Origin: a virus
Virus record (IMG/VR): IMGVR_UViG_3300042888_000509
Coordinates: 1-30,757 of that record
Reading direction: 5' to 3' (one strand)
Length of the DNA: 30,757 bases
The translations under genes were made by a program, and so were the position numbers. The notes beneath the pieces were generated by a model. It had not been told where the DNA came from. It saw only the letters and a list, made by a program, of their open reading frames with translations, and searched no databases. Positions 12,028 through 20,012 of this stretch are shown here, piece after piece (positions within the stretch are counted from its first letter, which is position 1; every line of letters starts with the position of its first letter).

Positions 12028-13173
12028 ATGAACGCAACCCTCCAAACCAACAAAATCTACGAAATCCTCAACGAAAGCGACAAACGCATCTCTGTGATGC
12101 AGGGGGGTTCACGTTCAGGCAAGACTTACAACATTCTTATATGGTTCATTGTAAAACTCCTTCAAGAAAACAACAAGACTCTCACAATAGTAAGGCAATC
12201 ACTCCCATCCATTAAAGGTTCTGTTCTCAGAGACTTTGTGGACATACTTACTAAGCTGAACATTTACAGCGAGGACAACCACAATAAGACTGAGCAGATA
12301 TACACAATGAATGGAAATACGATTGAGTTTGTAAGTGCAGATCAGCCACAAAAGATAAGGGGTAGGGCAAGAACGTACTTATTCTGCAATGAGGCAAATG
12401 AACTGTCCTACGAGGCTTGGATGCAGTTAATCATGCGTACTGAGGGCAAGATAGTGATTGACTACAATCCTTCTGATGTGGCAAGTTGGATTTATGATTC
12501 TGTGATTCCAAGGGATGATGCCGACTTCAATATCACTACCTTTAGAGATAACCCCTTCCTCCCTAAAGAACTGGTTGACGAATTAGAACGTTTGAAGGAT
12601 GCCGACCCTAACTACTGGCAAATCTATGGCCTTGGTGAACGTGGATTGAGCCAAGATTTGATATATACGCATTATAGGACTACGGCAGAGATGCCAGAGG
12701 ATGGTGAGGTGGTGTATGGTCTTGACTTTGGGTTCAACGTGCCAAGTGCATTGGTAAAGGTTATGTTTGTTGAGGGTGCTGCTTATGCCCAAGAATTGCT
12801 GTATGAGACCAGGTTGACCACAAATGATTTGGTAGATAGGCTAAAGGTTCTTAATATTGACCCGTACGATGAGATATTTTGCGATGCAGCCGAGCCAAAG
12901 ACAATTGAGGAGTTGGTAAGGAATGGGTTTAATGCCAAGCACGCAAACAAAGATGTGACGGAGGGAATTAGGACTATAAAAGGCACTCCCTTGTTTATTC
13001 AGCAAGATAGTGTAAATTTACTAAAGGAATTGAAGAATTATCGGTGGAAAACCGATAGAAATGGCAATAAACTTGATTCACCCGTAAAGTTTGGTGACCA
13101 CATACTTGATGCCCTAAGATATAGCATTTTTAGCAAGTTAACAATCCCTAAGATAACTTGGGGAGCAATATAA
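12028..13173 (+). CDS. terL: Terminase large subunit
   Basis: A 381-residue packaging motor of the PBSX/Terminase_3 type. The N-terminal ATPase has Walker A GGSRSGKT (26-33) and the Walker B-like YLFCNEANE. The C-terminal RNase H-like nuclease has GLDFGFN, IFCDAAEP and GDHILDALRY, which supply the metal-binding acids. It translocates DNA into the capsid and cuts the concatemer. It starts 20 bases after a good promoter and overlaps no other gene; the portal follows 5 bases after its stop. The length is a little short for the family but complete. Confidence 0.95.
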   Translation: MNATLQTNKIYEILNESDKRISVMQGGSRSGKTYNILIWFIVKLLQENNKTLTIVRQSLPSIKGSVLRDFVDILTKLNIYSEDNHNKTEQIYTMNGNTIEFVSADQPQKIRGRARTYLFCNEANELSYEAWMQLIMRTEGKIVIDYNPSDVASWIYDSVIPRDDADFNITTFRDNPFLPKELVDELERLKDADPNYWQIYGLGERGLSQDLIYTHYRTTAEMPEDGEVVYGLDFGFNVPSALVKVMFVEGAAYAQELLYETRLTTNDLVDRLKVLNIDPYDEIFCDAAEPKTIEELVRNGFNAKHANKDVTEGIRTIKGTPLFIQQDSVNLLKELKNYRWKTDRNGNKLDSPVKFGDHILDALRYSIFSKLTIPKITWGAI

Positions 13174-13178
13174 AAAAA

Positions 13179-14630
13179 ATGGGTCTATTTGATATTTTTG
13201 GTAAGAAGAAGGGGTTGAGTCCAAAGCAGAATGTTCCTCCTTCGTTTCAAGGTGTTAATGGTGCGGTCTTACAACAATACAATCAAGAGTCTTATGTGAT
13301 GGATGGATACCTCGGCAATGCTGATGTGTATGCCATTGTCAGCTTTCTTGCGCGCAAGTCAGCAAGCATCCCTTGGTATGTGTACAGACTCAATAATGGT
13401 GAGAAAGCCAGGACATCCTTGATGCGTTACAAGCAACTTTCTCGTGGATTGCAAGCCGGTCAAGGCGCATACGAGCAAGCCATCCTTGCAAGAAAAAACG
13501 CTTACTCTGAGAACGTAGTGATGGACACTCCTCTTGCTAAACTATTGGAAAGACCTAACCCATCGCAAGCACAAGATCAGTTCCTTGAGAACCTAATTGG
13601 GTATCATTTCCTATCTGGCGAGGGTAACATCTACGGCAACACCGGAATAAGCGGAAGCAAGGTGTTGGAGATGTTCGTTCTCCCGACACAGTTCCTTGAC
13701 ATCTACCCAGACCCAAATGACCTATATGGCATACTTGGGTATAAGCTAATGGTTGACCAAGGCATTGACATAGAGAAAAGTAGGGTGTGCCAATGGAAAA
13801 CATGGAACCCAGATTTTAACTCAAGTACAAGGTCACATCTTAGAGGACTATCACCCCTAAGAGCATCTTACAAGACCCTAAGAATGTCAAACGCTGCTGC
13901 TGATGCATCTGCGATGATGGCATTTAATGGTGGTGCAAAAGGAGCATTAACTCCTAAAGTTGTAGGTTCAATCTCTGCTCAACCATCAATGGAGCAAGCC
14001 AACCTAATTAAGAGGAAGCTCAATGATGATGTGAATGGTACACAAAACAAAGGAAGGATTGATGTACTTCAAACACCTTGGGACTACCTAAACTTTGGAT
14101 TGAGTAGTGTTGACATGGAGTTGGTAAAGACAATGCAAATGTCAATGCACCAATGGTGTAGGGTGTTTGGTTTGCCTGCTGTGTTGTTTGATACAGACAC
14201 ATCAAGCTACAACAACTATCAGAACGCGATGCGTGATTTGGTGACCAACACAATTGTACCAAAGTTATGCCAATTGAGGGATGAGTTGAACAAATGGTTG
14301 GTTCCTCAGTTCGGTGAGGATTTGTATATTGATTTTGACATTACAGCACTTCCAGAGATGCAACAAGACATGGAGAGGATGACAAGGTCACTTCGCGATG
14401 CAAACTGGTTGACCTTTGATGAGAAGCGCGTAGCGATGAACTACTCAGAGAAAGAAGGTGCTTATGAGTATTCATATGTAAATGGTGGACTTGTAAGGCT
14501 TGACCAAGTTGGGATGGATTTAACTGTACCTGATGGAACAAATAACAGCATGGACTTCGGATCAGACAATATGGTCAATGGTGATGACTCTGCATCCCAA
14601 GACGGTGTCGGAGAGGAAATGCCGAACTGA
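13179..14630 (+). CDS. Portal protein
   Basis: A 483-residue portal of the HK97/Phage_portal family, starting at ATG 13179; a TTG at 13158 is in frame but lies within terL. It begins MGLFDIFGKKKG, a typical portal N-terminus, and has NADVYAIVSFLARKSASIPW, later GLPAVLFDTDTSSYNNYQNAMRDL, the standard family landmarks. Twelve copies form the ring at one capsid vertex through which DNA passes, and it docks TerL and the connector. The last ~25 residues are acidic (GDDSASQDGVGEEM). The family's usual C-terminal basic helix may have been split off into the micro-ORF downstream. Confidence 0.93.
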   Translation: MGLFDIFGKKKGLSPKQNVPPSFQGVNGAVLQQYNQESYVMDGYLGNADVYAIVSFLARKSASIPWYVYRLNNGEKARTSLMRYKQLSRGLQAGQGAYEQAILARKNAYSENVVMDTPLAKLLERPNPSQAQDQFLENLIGYHFLSGEGNIYGNTGISGSKVLEMFVLPTQFLDIYPDPNDLYGILGYKLMVDQGIDIEKSRVCQWKTWNPDFNSSTRSHLRGLSPLRASYKTLRMSNAAADASAMMAFNGGAKGALTPKVVGSISAQPSMEQANLIKRKLNDDVNGTQNKGRIDVLQTPWDYLNFGLSSVDMELVKTMQMSMHQWCRVFGLPAVLFDTDTSSYNNYQNAMRDLVTNTIVPKLCQLRDELNKWLVPQFGEDLYIDFDITALPEMQQDMERMTRSLRDANWLTFDEKRVAMNYSEKEGAYEYSYVNGGLVRLDQVGMDLTVPDGTNNSMDFGSDNMVNGDDSASQDGVGEEMPN

Positions 14631-14634
14631 AGCA

Positions 14635-14730
14635 ATGATGATGCGCGACTTGAGGTTGTGGCATAAAAAAAGACTTGAAGATGAACGCGAAGCAAAGAGA
14701 GCAATATTGGCGCAAGTTTCAACTGATTAG
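14635..14730 (+). CDS. Micro-ORF between portal and MuF (31 aa)
   Basis: ATG 14635 lies 4 bases after the portal stop and opens MMMRDLRLWHKKRLEDEREA plus 11 residues, overlapping the MuF gene by 50 bases in another frame. The basic helix with RDLRLWHKKRL resembles the DLRRWRRKAL-type segment found near the C-terminus of many portal proteins. It may be a split-off portal tail or a small linker protein. It could also be fortuitous. Confidence 0.35.
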   Translation: MMMRDLRLWHKKRLEDEREAKRAILAQVSTD

Positions 14731-16264
14731 AAACGATATAGAGAAAAAGTATATCAATTCTATTCAGAAGTCAATATTTGCTCAATTTAAAGGCTTTGCA
14801 AAAGACATAGATAAGATAGGTGTTGAGGCATCTATTTCTAAACTTGGTTTAAATTTGTGGGAGAAGGATTTAATCAAGGTCTTTGAGGCGATGTATAAGG
14901 AAAGTGTTGTTACTTTTGGAAATGCAGTTTATAGGGCATTGAAGATTGAAGCAAACCAAAAAGCTGAGACATTTGGCTTTAATGCTCAATGGACTAAAGA
15001 GATACTTGATTTTTTGATGGTGAAAGGGTTTACACTTGTGTCTGGTATTACTCAAACAACTAAAAAGAGGTTGATTGACATTGCAAATGCAGGTGTTCAA
15101 GAAGGATTGAGTGTTGATGATATTGTGAAGTTGATTTTAGATGACAAAGAGTTGGAATACTCAAATATGAGGGCGAGAAGGATTGTGAGGACAGAGATAA
15201 TGAGGGGTTCAAATATTGGGGCGATGAAAGGAGCAGAGGCGCATGGTTTCCAAGTTGACAAGCAATGGATAAGTGCAAGGGATAGCAGAACGAGGAGGAT
15301 ACCAGATGATGAGTTTGATCATGTTGAGTTGGATGGTGTGATTGTACCTTTTGACCAACCATTTACCTCAAATGGAAAGAAGGGTGAGGCTGTGGTGGCA
15401 ATGCAACCTGGGGACATCACCGCACCTGCCGGATTTACTATTAATTGCCGTTGCACAGTTGGGTTCATTCCTAAACGTGATGCAAATGGTAGACTAATAA
15501 TGAAGCCTAAAGTTGGTGGTGTTAATATAAAGCCTAACATTAATTTTCAAAATGTAGTTAACCAATCAATTGAAGTAACAAAGCCATTAACAAAAGAAGA
15601 TATATCAGAAAATATTAAATCTATATTTTCTAATAATACAAATTTAAAAGTTAATAAAGTAAATATACCACCAAATTTGACAGTAGATCAATTAACTAAA
15701 AGACAAGAAACATTACAATCTTTGACAAGCGAATATAAATTGTCACCTGCTATAAATAATACTTATGATACTACTATTTCGTTTCAAAGTACAGCTAAAT
15801 CCTATGGTTATGTAAGATGCTCAAATGATGGTAGAGTAATTTATGAGGCAAATTTTGGTGATAGAGTAGGTGATGCTAAGTATAGGACTTTTAATGAAGA
15901 TTTTAAGGGAATTAGATTTAAAAGTAGAGTGGATGAAAAAAATTTAGATCAATCAACAACTGTGCATGAATTTGCTCACTTAATGTCATTAAGACATCAG
16001 TTAAAGCAATTTAATGCTCCAGAAGAACTTGTAAAATATTATAAAGAACTAAGAAAAATAAATAATTTATATAAAAAGGAATTAAAGGAATATTACTCTA
16101 AAGAAGATATGTATAATGTTAATCAAATTTCATTAGGTGATTATGCAAGTACAAATATTGATGAATTTATGGCTGAATCATTTACTGAGTATAGATTAAG
16201 TTCTAAACCAAGTAAATACGCTGTACTTGTTGGAAAACTTATAGATAAATACTTTAAAAAATAA
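14681..16264 (+). CDS. MuF/SPP1 gp7-like head protein fused to a C-terminal HExxH metallopeptidase
   Basis: 527 residues from ATG 14681 (a TTG at 14675 is also in frame). Residues 1 to about 275 are a MuF/SPP1 gp7 minor head protein: RRIVRTEIMRGSNIGAMKG, KQWISARDSRTR, then PGDITAPAGF and NCRC. MuF proteins sit inside the capsid by the portal and can be ejected with the DNA. Residues about 290-527 differ: they contain HEFAH at 429-433 and DEFMAESF at 494-501, a zinc-metallopeptidase pattern (HExxH plus downstream Glu). This half is visibly AT-richer than the first. MuF proteins with C-terminal enzymatic or toxin domains are known, so this may be an injected protease. The substrate is unknown. 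Confidence 0.85.
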   Translation: MNAKQREQYWRKFQLIRNDIEKKYINSIQKSIFAQFKGFAKDIDKIGVEASISKLGLNLWEKDLIKVFEAMYKESVVTFGNAVYRALKIEANQKAETFGFNAQWTKEILDFLMVKGFTLVSGITQTTKKRLIDIANAGVQEGLSVDDIVKLILDDKELEYSNMRARRIVRTEIMRGSNIGAMKGAEAHGFQVDKQWISARDSRTRRIPDDEFDHVELDGVIVPFDQPFTSNGKKGEAVVAMQPGDITAPAGFTINCRCTVGFIPKRDANGRLIMKPKVGGVNIKPNINFQNVVNQSIEVTKPLTKEDISENIKSIFSNNTNLKVNKVNIPPNLTVDQLTKRQETLQSLTSEYKLSPAINNTYDTTISFQSTAKSYGYVRCSNDGRVIYEANFGDRVGDAKYRTFNEDFKGIRFKSRVDEKNLDQSTTVHEFAHLMSLRHQLKQFNAPEELVKYYKELRKINNLYKKELKEYYSKEDMYNVNQISLGDYASTNIDEFMAESFTEYRLSSKPSKYAVLVGKLIDKYFKK

Positions 16265-16267
16265 ACT

Positions 16268-16441
16268 ATGGAAGCAGTAGACTTAATTTGTTTTAAATGT
16301 AAACACTTTGATAGAATAGGTGGTGGATGTGCAGCATTTGGAGATGATATACCTGATATTATTACAAGTGGAGAAGTTGAGCATTTTGTACCTTTACCAG
16401 AGCAAGACAATATTATTGTTTTTGAACCAATAGAAGATTAA
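16268..16441 (+). CDS. Small Cys/His protein downstream of MuF-peptidase, possible immunity or partner protein
   Basis: A 57-residue ORF from ATG 16268, 3 bases after the MuF stop. It has CFKCKHF at 8-14, C21 in GGCAAF, then DDIPDIITSGEVEHFVPLP and an acidic end. The pattern CxxCxH...C followed by IP..I..GE..H resembles a widespread small protein family seen in bacteria and prophages, of no agreed function. It shares the low-GC composition of the MuF C-terminal half and sits exactly where the immunity gene of a toxin pair would be. It could instead be a scaffold, an activator or unrelated. The Cys and His could bind a metal. Confidence 0.65.
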   Translation: MEAVDLICFKCKHFDRIGGGCAAFGDDIPDIITSGEVEHFVPLPEQDNIIVFEPIED

Positions 16442-16443
16442 AT

Positions 16444-17616
16444 ATGCCAATATATAGTTGCGGTGACGGAACATTTAGGATAGGAGATGGAGAGTGTATG
16501 TACACATCAAGAGCAAGTGTTGAACGTGCTTATGTGGCATATCTTGCACAAGAGGAAGATGAGAGTGAAGGAAGTAAAAATACTTACAAAGAAGAAACCT
16601 ACAATGACTACCCTGAAGCTGCAACCAACAATGCAAAAAGGGTTTTAAAGTGGAGAGAGGAGTATGGAGATGAAGTGACGGGTATGACAAGTGTGGGGTG
16701 GAACAGAGCCAACCAACTTGCCAACAAAGAAAGACTCAGTAGGGAAACGATAGCAAAAATGGCTGCTTTTGAAAGGCATCGTAAAAATGCCGAAGTAGCA
16801 CCAGAGTTCAGAGATACTCCTTGGAGAGACAATGGTCATGTGGCATGGCTTGGTTGGGGAGGTAGTGCAGGAGTAGAATGGGCGCAAAGAAAATTAAATC
16901 AAATAGACAATAAAAAAAGTATGATATACAATTACAAATCATTTGAGGCCAATGTCAAGGATGTTGACTCAAAGAAAGGAGAGGTAAGCGGTTATTTTTC
17001 TGCATTTGGAATGGTTGACTCTGATGGCGATATAATGATGCCAGGTGCATTTAAGAGGTCAATCCAAGATTGGGGGCCAGAGGCAAAGGGAAGGGTAAAG
17101 CATTTGCTCAACCATGATCCAAGCCAACCACTTGGTAAGATTGTTGAGCTGAAGGAAGATAGCTATGGGTTGTACTATCGTTCTCAAGTTGGAAGCCATA
17201 GGCTTGGGCAAGACTTTATCAAAATGGTTGAGAGTGGACTAATTGGTGAACACTCAATCGGTTTTAGGACTTTGAGAGAGCAGAAAAACGATAGCGCAAA
17301 TGAGATACACGAGGTGATGCTTTTTGAGGGATCAAGCCTTACCGCTTGGGGTGCAAATGAATATACACCAATTTTGGGGATAAAAAGTTTGGAGCAAAGT
17401 GCTAAGATACAAGAACAAATTAAGAGCTTTGAGAAGTTTATAAGGAACAGCGATGTGACTGACGAAACAATTGAACTATGCTTGATTAAGGTCAGGCAAT
17501 TGGCACAAGCGATAGAGAAAACGAGTAGCACAAAGGCAGTTGAAGAAACACCGGCGCAGCAAAAGAACAACGAGGAACTTGAGCAATCACTAATATCAAT
17601 TTTGAATAAATTCTAA
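16444..17616 (+). CDS. HK97-type prohead protease with N-terminal accessory domain
   Basis: 390 residues. Residues 1-155 are an accessory domain with YNDYPEAATNNAKRVLKWRE, VGWNRANQLANKERLS and HVAWLGWGGSAGVEWAQ, often fused to phage head proteases or found alone in phage head operons. From about 165 the HK97 prohead protease begins: GYFSAFGMVDSDGDIMMPGA, then H224 in LLNHD and S271 in GEHSIGF, the expected His and Ser catalytic residues. It would trim the capsid delta domain during maturation and then be degraded. An ATG at 16921 (M160), preceded by AATAAAAAAAGT, could give the protease alone. The C-terminus is a Gln/Glu-rich tail. Confidence 0.9.
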   Translation: MPIYSCGDGTFRIGDGECMYTSRASVERAYVAYLAQEEDESEGSKNTYKEETYNDYPEAATNNAKRVLKWREEYGDEVTGMTSVGWNRANQLANKERLSRETIAKMAAFERHRKNAEVAPEFRDTPWRDNGHVAWLGWGGSAGVEWAQRKLNQIDNKKSMIYNYKSFEANVKDVDSKKGEVSGYFSAFGMVDSDGDIMMPGAFKRSIQDWGPEAKGRVKHLLNHDPSQPLGKIVELKEDSYGLYYRSQVGSHRLGQDFIKMVESGLIGEHSIGFRTLREQKNDSANEIHEVMLFEGSSLTAWGANEYTPILGIKSLEQSAKIQEQIKSFEKFIRNSDVTDETIELCLIKVRQLAQAIEKTSSTKAVEETPAQQKNNEELEQSLISILNKF

Positions 17617-17628
17617 AGTAAAATTAAA

Positions 17629-18798
17629 ATGGAAGATTTAAAAAAGTTTGAAGCTGCTCTTGATGCCAAATTGGCTGAGCAGAAGGCTGAAGTAGCCGTA
17701 AACACAGAGAAGGCTGCAAAAGCATTTGAGTCAAGGATTGAGCAAATCAATGAGCAATTGGTTAAGGCTAACAAGACTGCTGATGAAGCAAGGAACGAAG
17801 TTCTTGAGGCTAAAGCATCTTTTGGCAAATTGCAAGCTAAAGAAAGTGCTAAAGTAGCAACTTCTTATGGTGAGCATATTATGAACATTAAGAACGAGAT
17901 TGGTAATGCAATTGAGAAAGGTTGGAACGACATCAAAGCTGCATCTCGTAGCAATGGTAAAGGTTTCAACTACGAAATGGATGCCAAAGCCGTTCAAACA
18001 ATGACCATCGGTACTAACCTGACTGGTTCTGTTTATACATCTTATGTTGACAACGCTTATTTGAGGTCTTATGTAAACCCACATCTGCGTTCTGTATTCA
18101 ACATCATCCCTGTTTCTACCGGATCAGTTTCTTTCCCAAGGGGTAACACTCCAGTAGGTGAAGGTTCTTTCGGTAAGCAAACTGAAGGTTCTGCAAAGCC
18201 TCAAGTTGATTATGATGTAACAGTTGTAAATACTGCTCTGTCTTTCATCGCTGGTTATGCTAAAGTAAGCCGTCAGATGATTGATGATTTGCCATTCTTG
18301 CAAGCTTATCTTCAGCAGTCTTTGATTGAAGATTTCCAAAAAGCAGAAGATACTTATTATCTTAATGCCATTGCATCTTCTGCAACCGCAGGTTCTTCTT
18401 CTGGTGCTAACACTGCTGAGAAGTTCATTGATTACGTTGCTCAGTTGGGTGCTTTGAACTGGACTCCAAACCTTTCTTTAATCACTCATGCTGGTTGGGC
18501 ATCTTTGCTTAAAACCAAGCCTGCTGATTACTCAGTACCTGGTGGAATGGTTATTGACCAAAATGGTAATGTTAGAATCGTTGGTATCCCTGTTATCCCT
18601 CATTCTTTGGTTACAGCTTCAAGGATGTATGTAATGGATACTACCAAGTTTGCCATTGCTCAACAATCTGGTCTGAATGTACGTTCTACTGAGTTTGACC
18701 AAGATGACTTCATCAAGAATCTTTTGACGTTCCGCTGCGAAGCTCGTTGTGAACTTCTTCAGTTCCAACCTACTGCTGCCGTATATGGTGCGATCTAA
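17629..18798 (+). CDS. Major capsid protein, HK97 fold
   Basis: 389 residues. Residues 1-95 are a charged coiled-coil (AEVAVNTEKAAKAFESRIEQ and neighbours), the delta/scaffolding domain that the preceding protease removes. The mature capsid part follows, with an N-arm around MTIGTNLTGSVYTS, an E-loop-like SVSFPRGNTPVGEGSFGKQT and a P-domain spine KVSRQMIDDLPFLQAYLQQS. The end FRCEARCELLQFQPTAAVYG is the A-domain strand typical of this family. Codon choice differs from its neighbours (more pyrimidine-ending codons such as TCT, AAC and ATC), as expected for the most highly expressed gene. A terminator follows directly. Confidence 0.95.
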   Translation: MEDLKKFEAALDAKLAEQKAEVAVNTEKAAKAFESRIEQINEQLVKANKTADEARNEVLEAKASFGKLQAKESAKVATSYGEHIMNIKNEIGNAIEKGWNDIKAASRSNGKGFNYEMDAKAVQTMTIGTNLTGSVYTSYVDNAYLRSYVNPHLRSVFNIIPVSTGSVSFPRGNTPVGEGSFGKQTEGSAKPQVDYDVTVVNTALSFIAGYAKVSRQMIDDLPFLQAYLQQSLIEDFQKAEDTYYLNAIASSATAGSSSGANTAEKFIDYVAQLGALNWTPNLSLITHAGWASLLKTKPADYSVPGGMVIDQNGNVRIVGIPVIPHSLVTASRMYVMDTTKFAIAQQSGLNVRSTEFDQDDFIKNLLTFRCEARCELLQFQPTAAVYGAI

Positions 18799-18829
18799 AT
18801 AGGTTGTTTTTTTAGAGTGTATATTTTGG

Positions 18830-18858
18830 GGGGCGGTATTCTTATCGCCCCTTTTTTT
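18830..18858 (+). terminator. Rho-independent terminator after the capsid gene
   Basis: GGGGCGGTA (18830-18838) pairs with TATCGCCCC (18843-18851), 9 bp with one G-U, loop TTCT, followed by seven T. It would lower expression of downstream genes relative to capsid. Confidence 0.9.
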
Positions 18859-18865
18859 AACTTTG
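18858..18865 (+). promoter_or_regulatory. Possible promoter for the glycosylation cassette
   Basis: TAACTTTG fits TAnnTTTG exactly but lies only 4 bases before ATG 18870, so a transcript would be essentially leaderless. No -33 TTTG occurs at normal spacing, since the terminator stem occupies that position. Confidence 0.35.
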
Positions 18866-18869
18866 TACT

Positions 18870-19427
18870 ATGGAAGTAAAAATACTTACTACTAAGAAAT
18901 CAAAAATGCTTGATAGTGCATTGAAAGAGATGCATAGGAACTCATTTAGTGGTGAAGTTGTTTATGCAGTTCCACATGAAAACCCAAAGACATCATTCAA
19001 TCTATCAATGCAGAAAATAATGAATAGTACGAATGGTGTACTATTGCTCTTTGAAGATGATGTTGAGATAAGGGATTTCAGTCATTTTAATGAGGCTATA
19101 TCTCAGCTACCAACTGATTGGGAGTTGTGCTACCTTGGGGCGAATCTGGTTGATCATATTGAGAAGTATAGTGAGAACCTTTACAAGACATTTGGGGCAT
19201 GGACTACTCACGCAGTTATTTACAACAACCCAAAGGAATTGTGCAAAGCATATACTGATACAACGATAATGTTTGATGATTGGTTAAAGACCAATATACA
19301 CCCAAGAGGCAATACTTATATAATCAAACCAATGATAGCTTGGCAAAAGCCACATCAAAGTGATTTGTGGAATGGTTATGTAGACTATACAAGAATATTT
19401 GATGACTCAGCAGCTAAATTGATATAA
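18870..19427 (+). CDS. Glycosyltransferase, GT25-like
   Basis: 185 residues. It starts with the Rossmann-like strand MEVKILTTKKSKMLDSAL. VLLLFEDDVEI at 57-67 contains the EDD acidic motif of GT25 (LPS-type) transferases that holds the sugar nucleotide and metal. WELCYLGANL and the later AVIYNNP match the family order. It would transfer a hexose to an acceptor in the cytoplasm. It is the first of three consecutive sugar-related genes lying between capsid and connector genes, which points to glycosylation of a virion protein. No membrane segment or signal is present. The acceptor and sugar are unknown. Confidence 0.75.
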   Translation: MEVKILTTKKSKMLDSALKEMHRNSFSGEVVYAVPHENPKTSFNLSMQKIMNSTNGVLLLFEDDVEIRDFSHFNEAISQLPTDWELCYLGANLVDHIEKYSENLYKTFGAWTTHAVIYNNPKELCKAYTDTTIMFDDWLKTNIHPRGNTYIIKPMIAWQKPHQSDLWNGYVDYTRIFDDSAAKLI

Positions 19428-20012
19428 ATGAAAAATTATGTGATAATTGGCGCAATGGATGGCATAAGCCATGACAATATATTTGATAGACTTAAAGATG
19501 AGACTGACTATCAAGCATATTTTATTGAGCCAATACCACACTACTTTAATAAGTTAAAAGAAAACGTAAAGCAACTATCAAACGCAAAGGCATCAAACTT
19601 TTTTATATCAGATACTGTTGATAGTGTTGAGATGGCTTATGTAAAGCCTGAGTGGATTTCAAAGTACTCATCATTTTTAGATGGATGCAGTTCACTTGTT
19701 GAGAATGGTGAGCCATTAAATAGGTACTTAAAAGAACTACCCAAAAGCATAATTGAGACAATTAGAATTGGTTCCATAACATTTGACCAATACTGCAATT
19801 GGTTTGATATAAAAGATATACATTATTTGCAGATAGATACAGAGGGATGTGATGAGAGGATATTAAATACGATTGATTTAGATAAGTATAAGGTAAAAGA
19901 ACTTAAATTTGAGAATCACTATATAAGTGATAATTTTTATACTGATTTACTAATAAAATATCCACATTACAAAGGTGAAATAGTTGGTGCGGATATAATA
20001 CTAAAATTATGA
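19428..20012 (+). CDS. FkbM-family methyltransferase
   Basis: 194 residues. The SAM-binding start is VIIGAMDGISHD (5-16), a variant of the family's DVGANxGxxxD, followed by YFIEPIPHYF at 31-40 and LQIDTEGCDERIL at 134-146, which matches the conserved DxEG of FkbM enzymes. The family O-methylates sugars and polyketides. Placed between two glycosyltransferases it probably methylates the added sugar, capping the glycan. It begins at the base after the GT25 stop and overlaps the next start by 4 bases, so the three genes form one transcriptional unit. FkbM proteins are uncommon inside head operons. Confidence 0.8.
   Translation: MKNYVIIGAMDGISHDNIFDRLKDETDYQAYFIEPIPHYFNKLKENVKQLSNAKASNFFISDTVDSVEMAYVKPEWISKYSSFLDGCSSLVENGEPLNRYLKELPKSIIETIRIGSITFDQYCNWFDIKDIHYLQIDTEGCDERILNTIDLDKYKVKELKFENHYISDNFYTDLLIKYPHYKGEIVGADIILKL

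Noticed and set aside
11788-12045. Minus-strand ORF in the gap between terminase genes
   Set aside because: Low-complexity translation (poly-Pro/Lys/Gly) driven by the G and C runs; it also runs into the TerL start and promoter.
17184-17570. Minus-strand ORF of 128 codons opposite the prohead protease
   Set aside because: The translation is Ser/Cys/Leu-rich, as expected from antisense of Glu/Lys/Ala codons; the plus-strand protease is certain.
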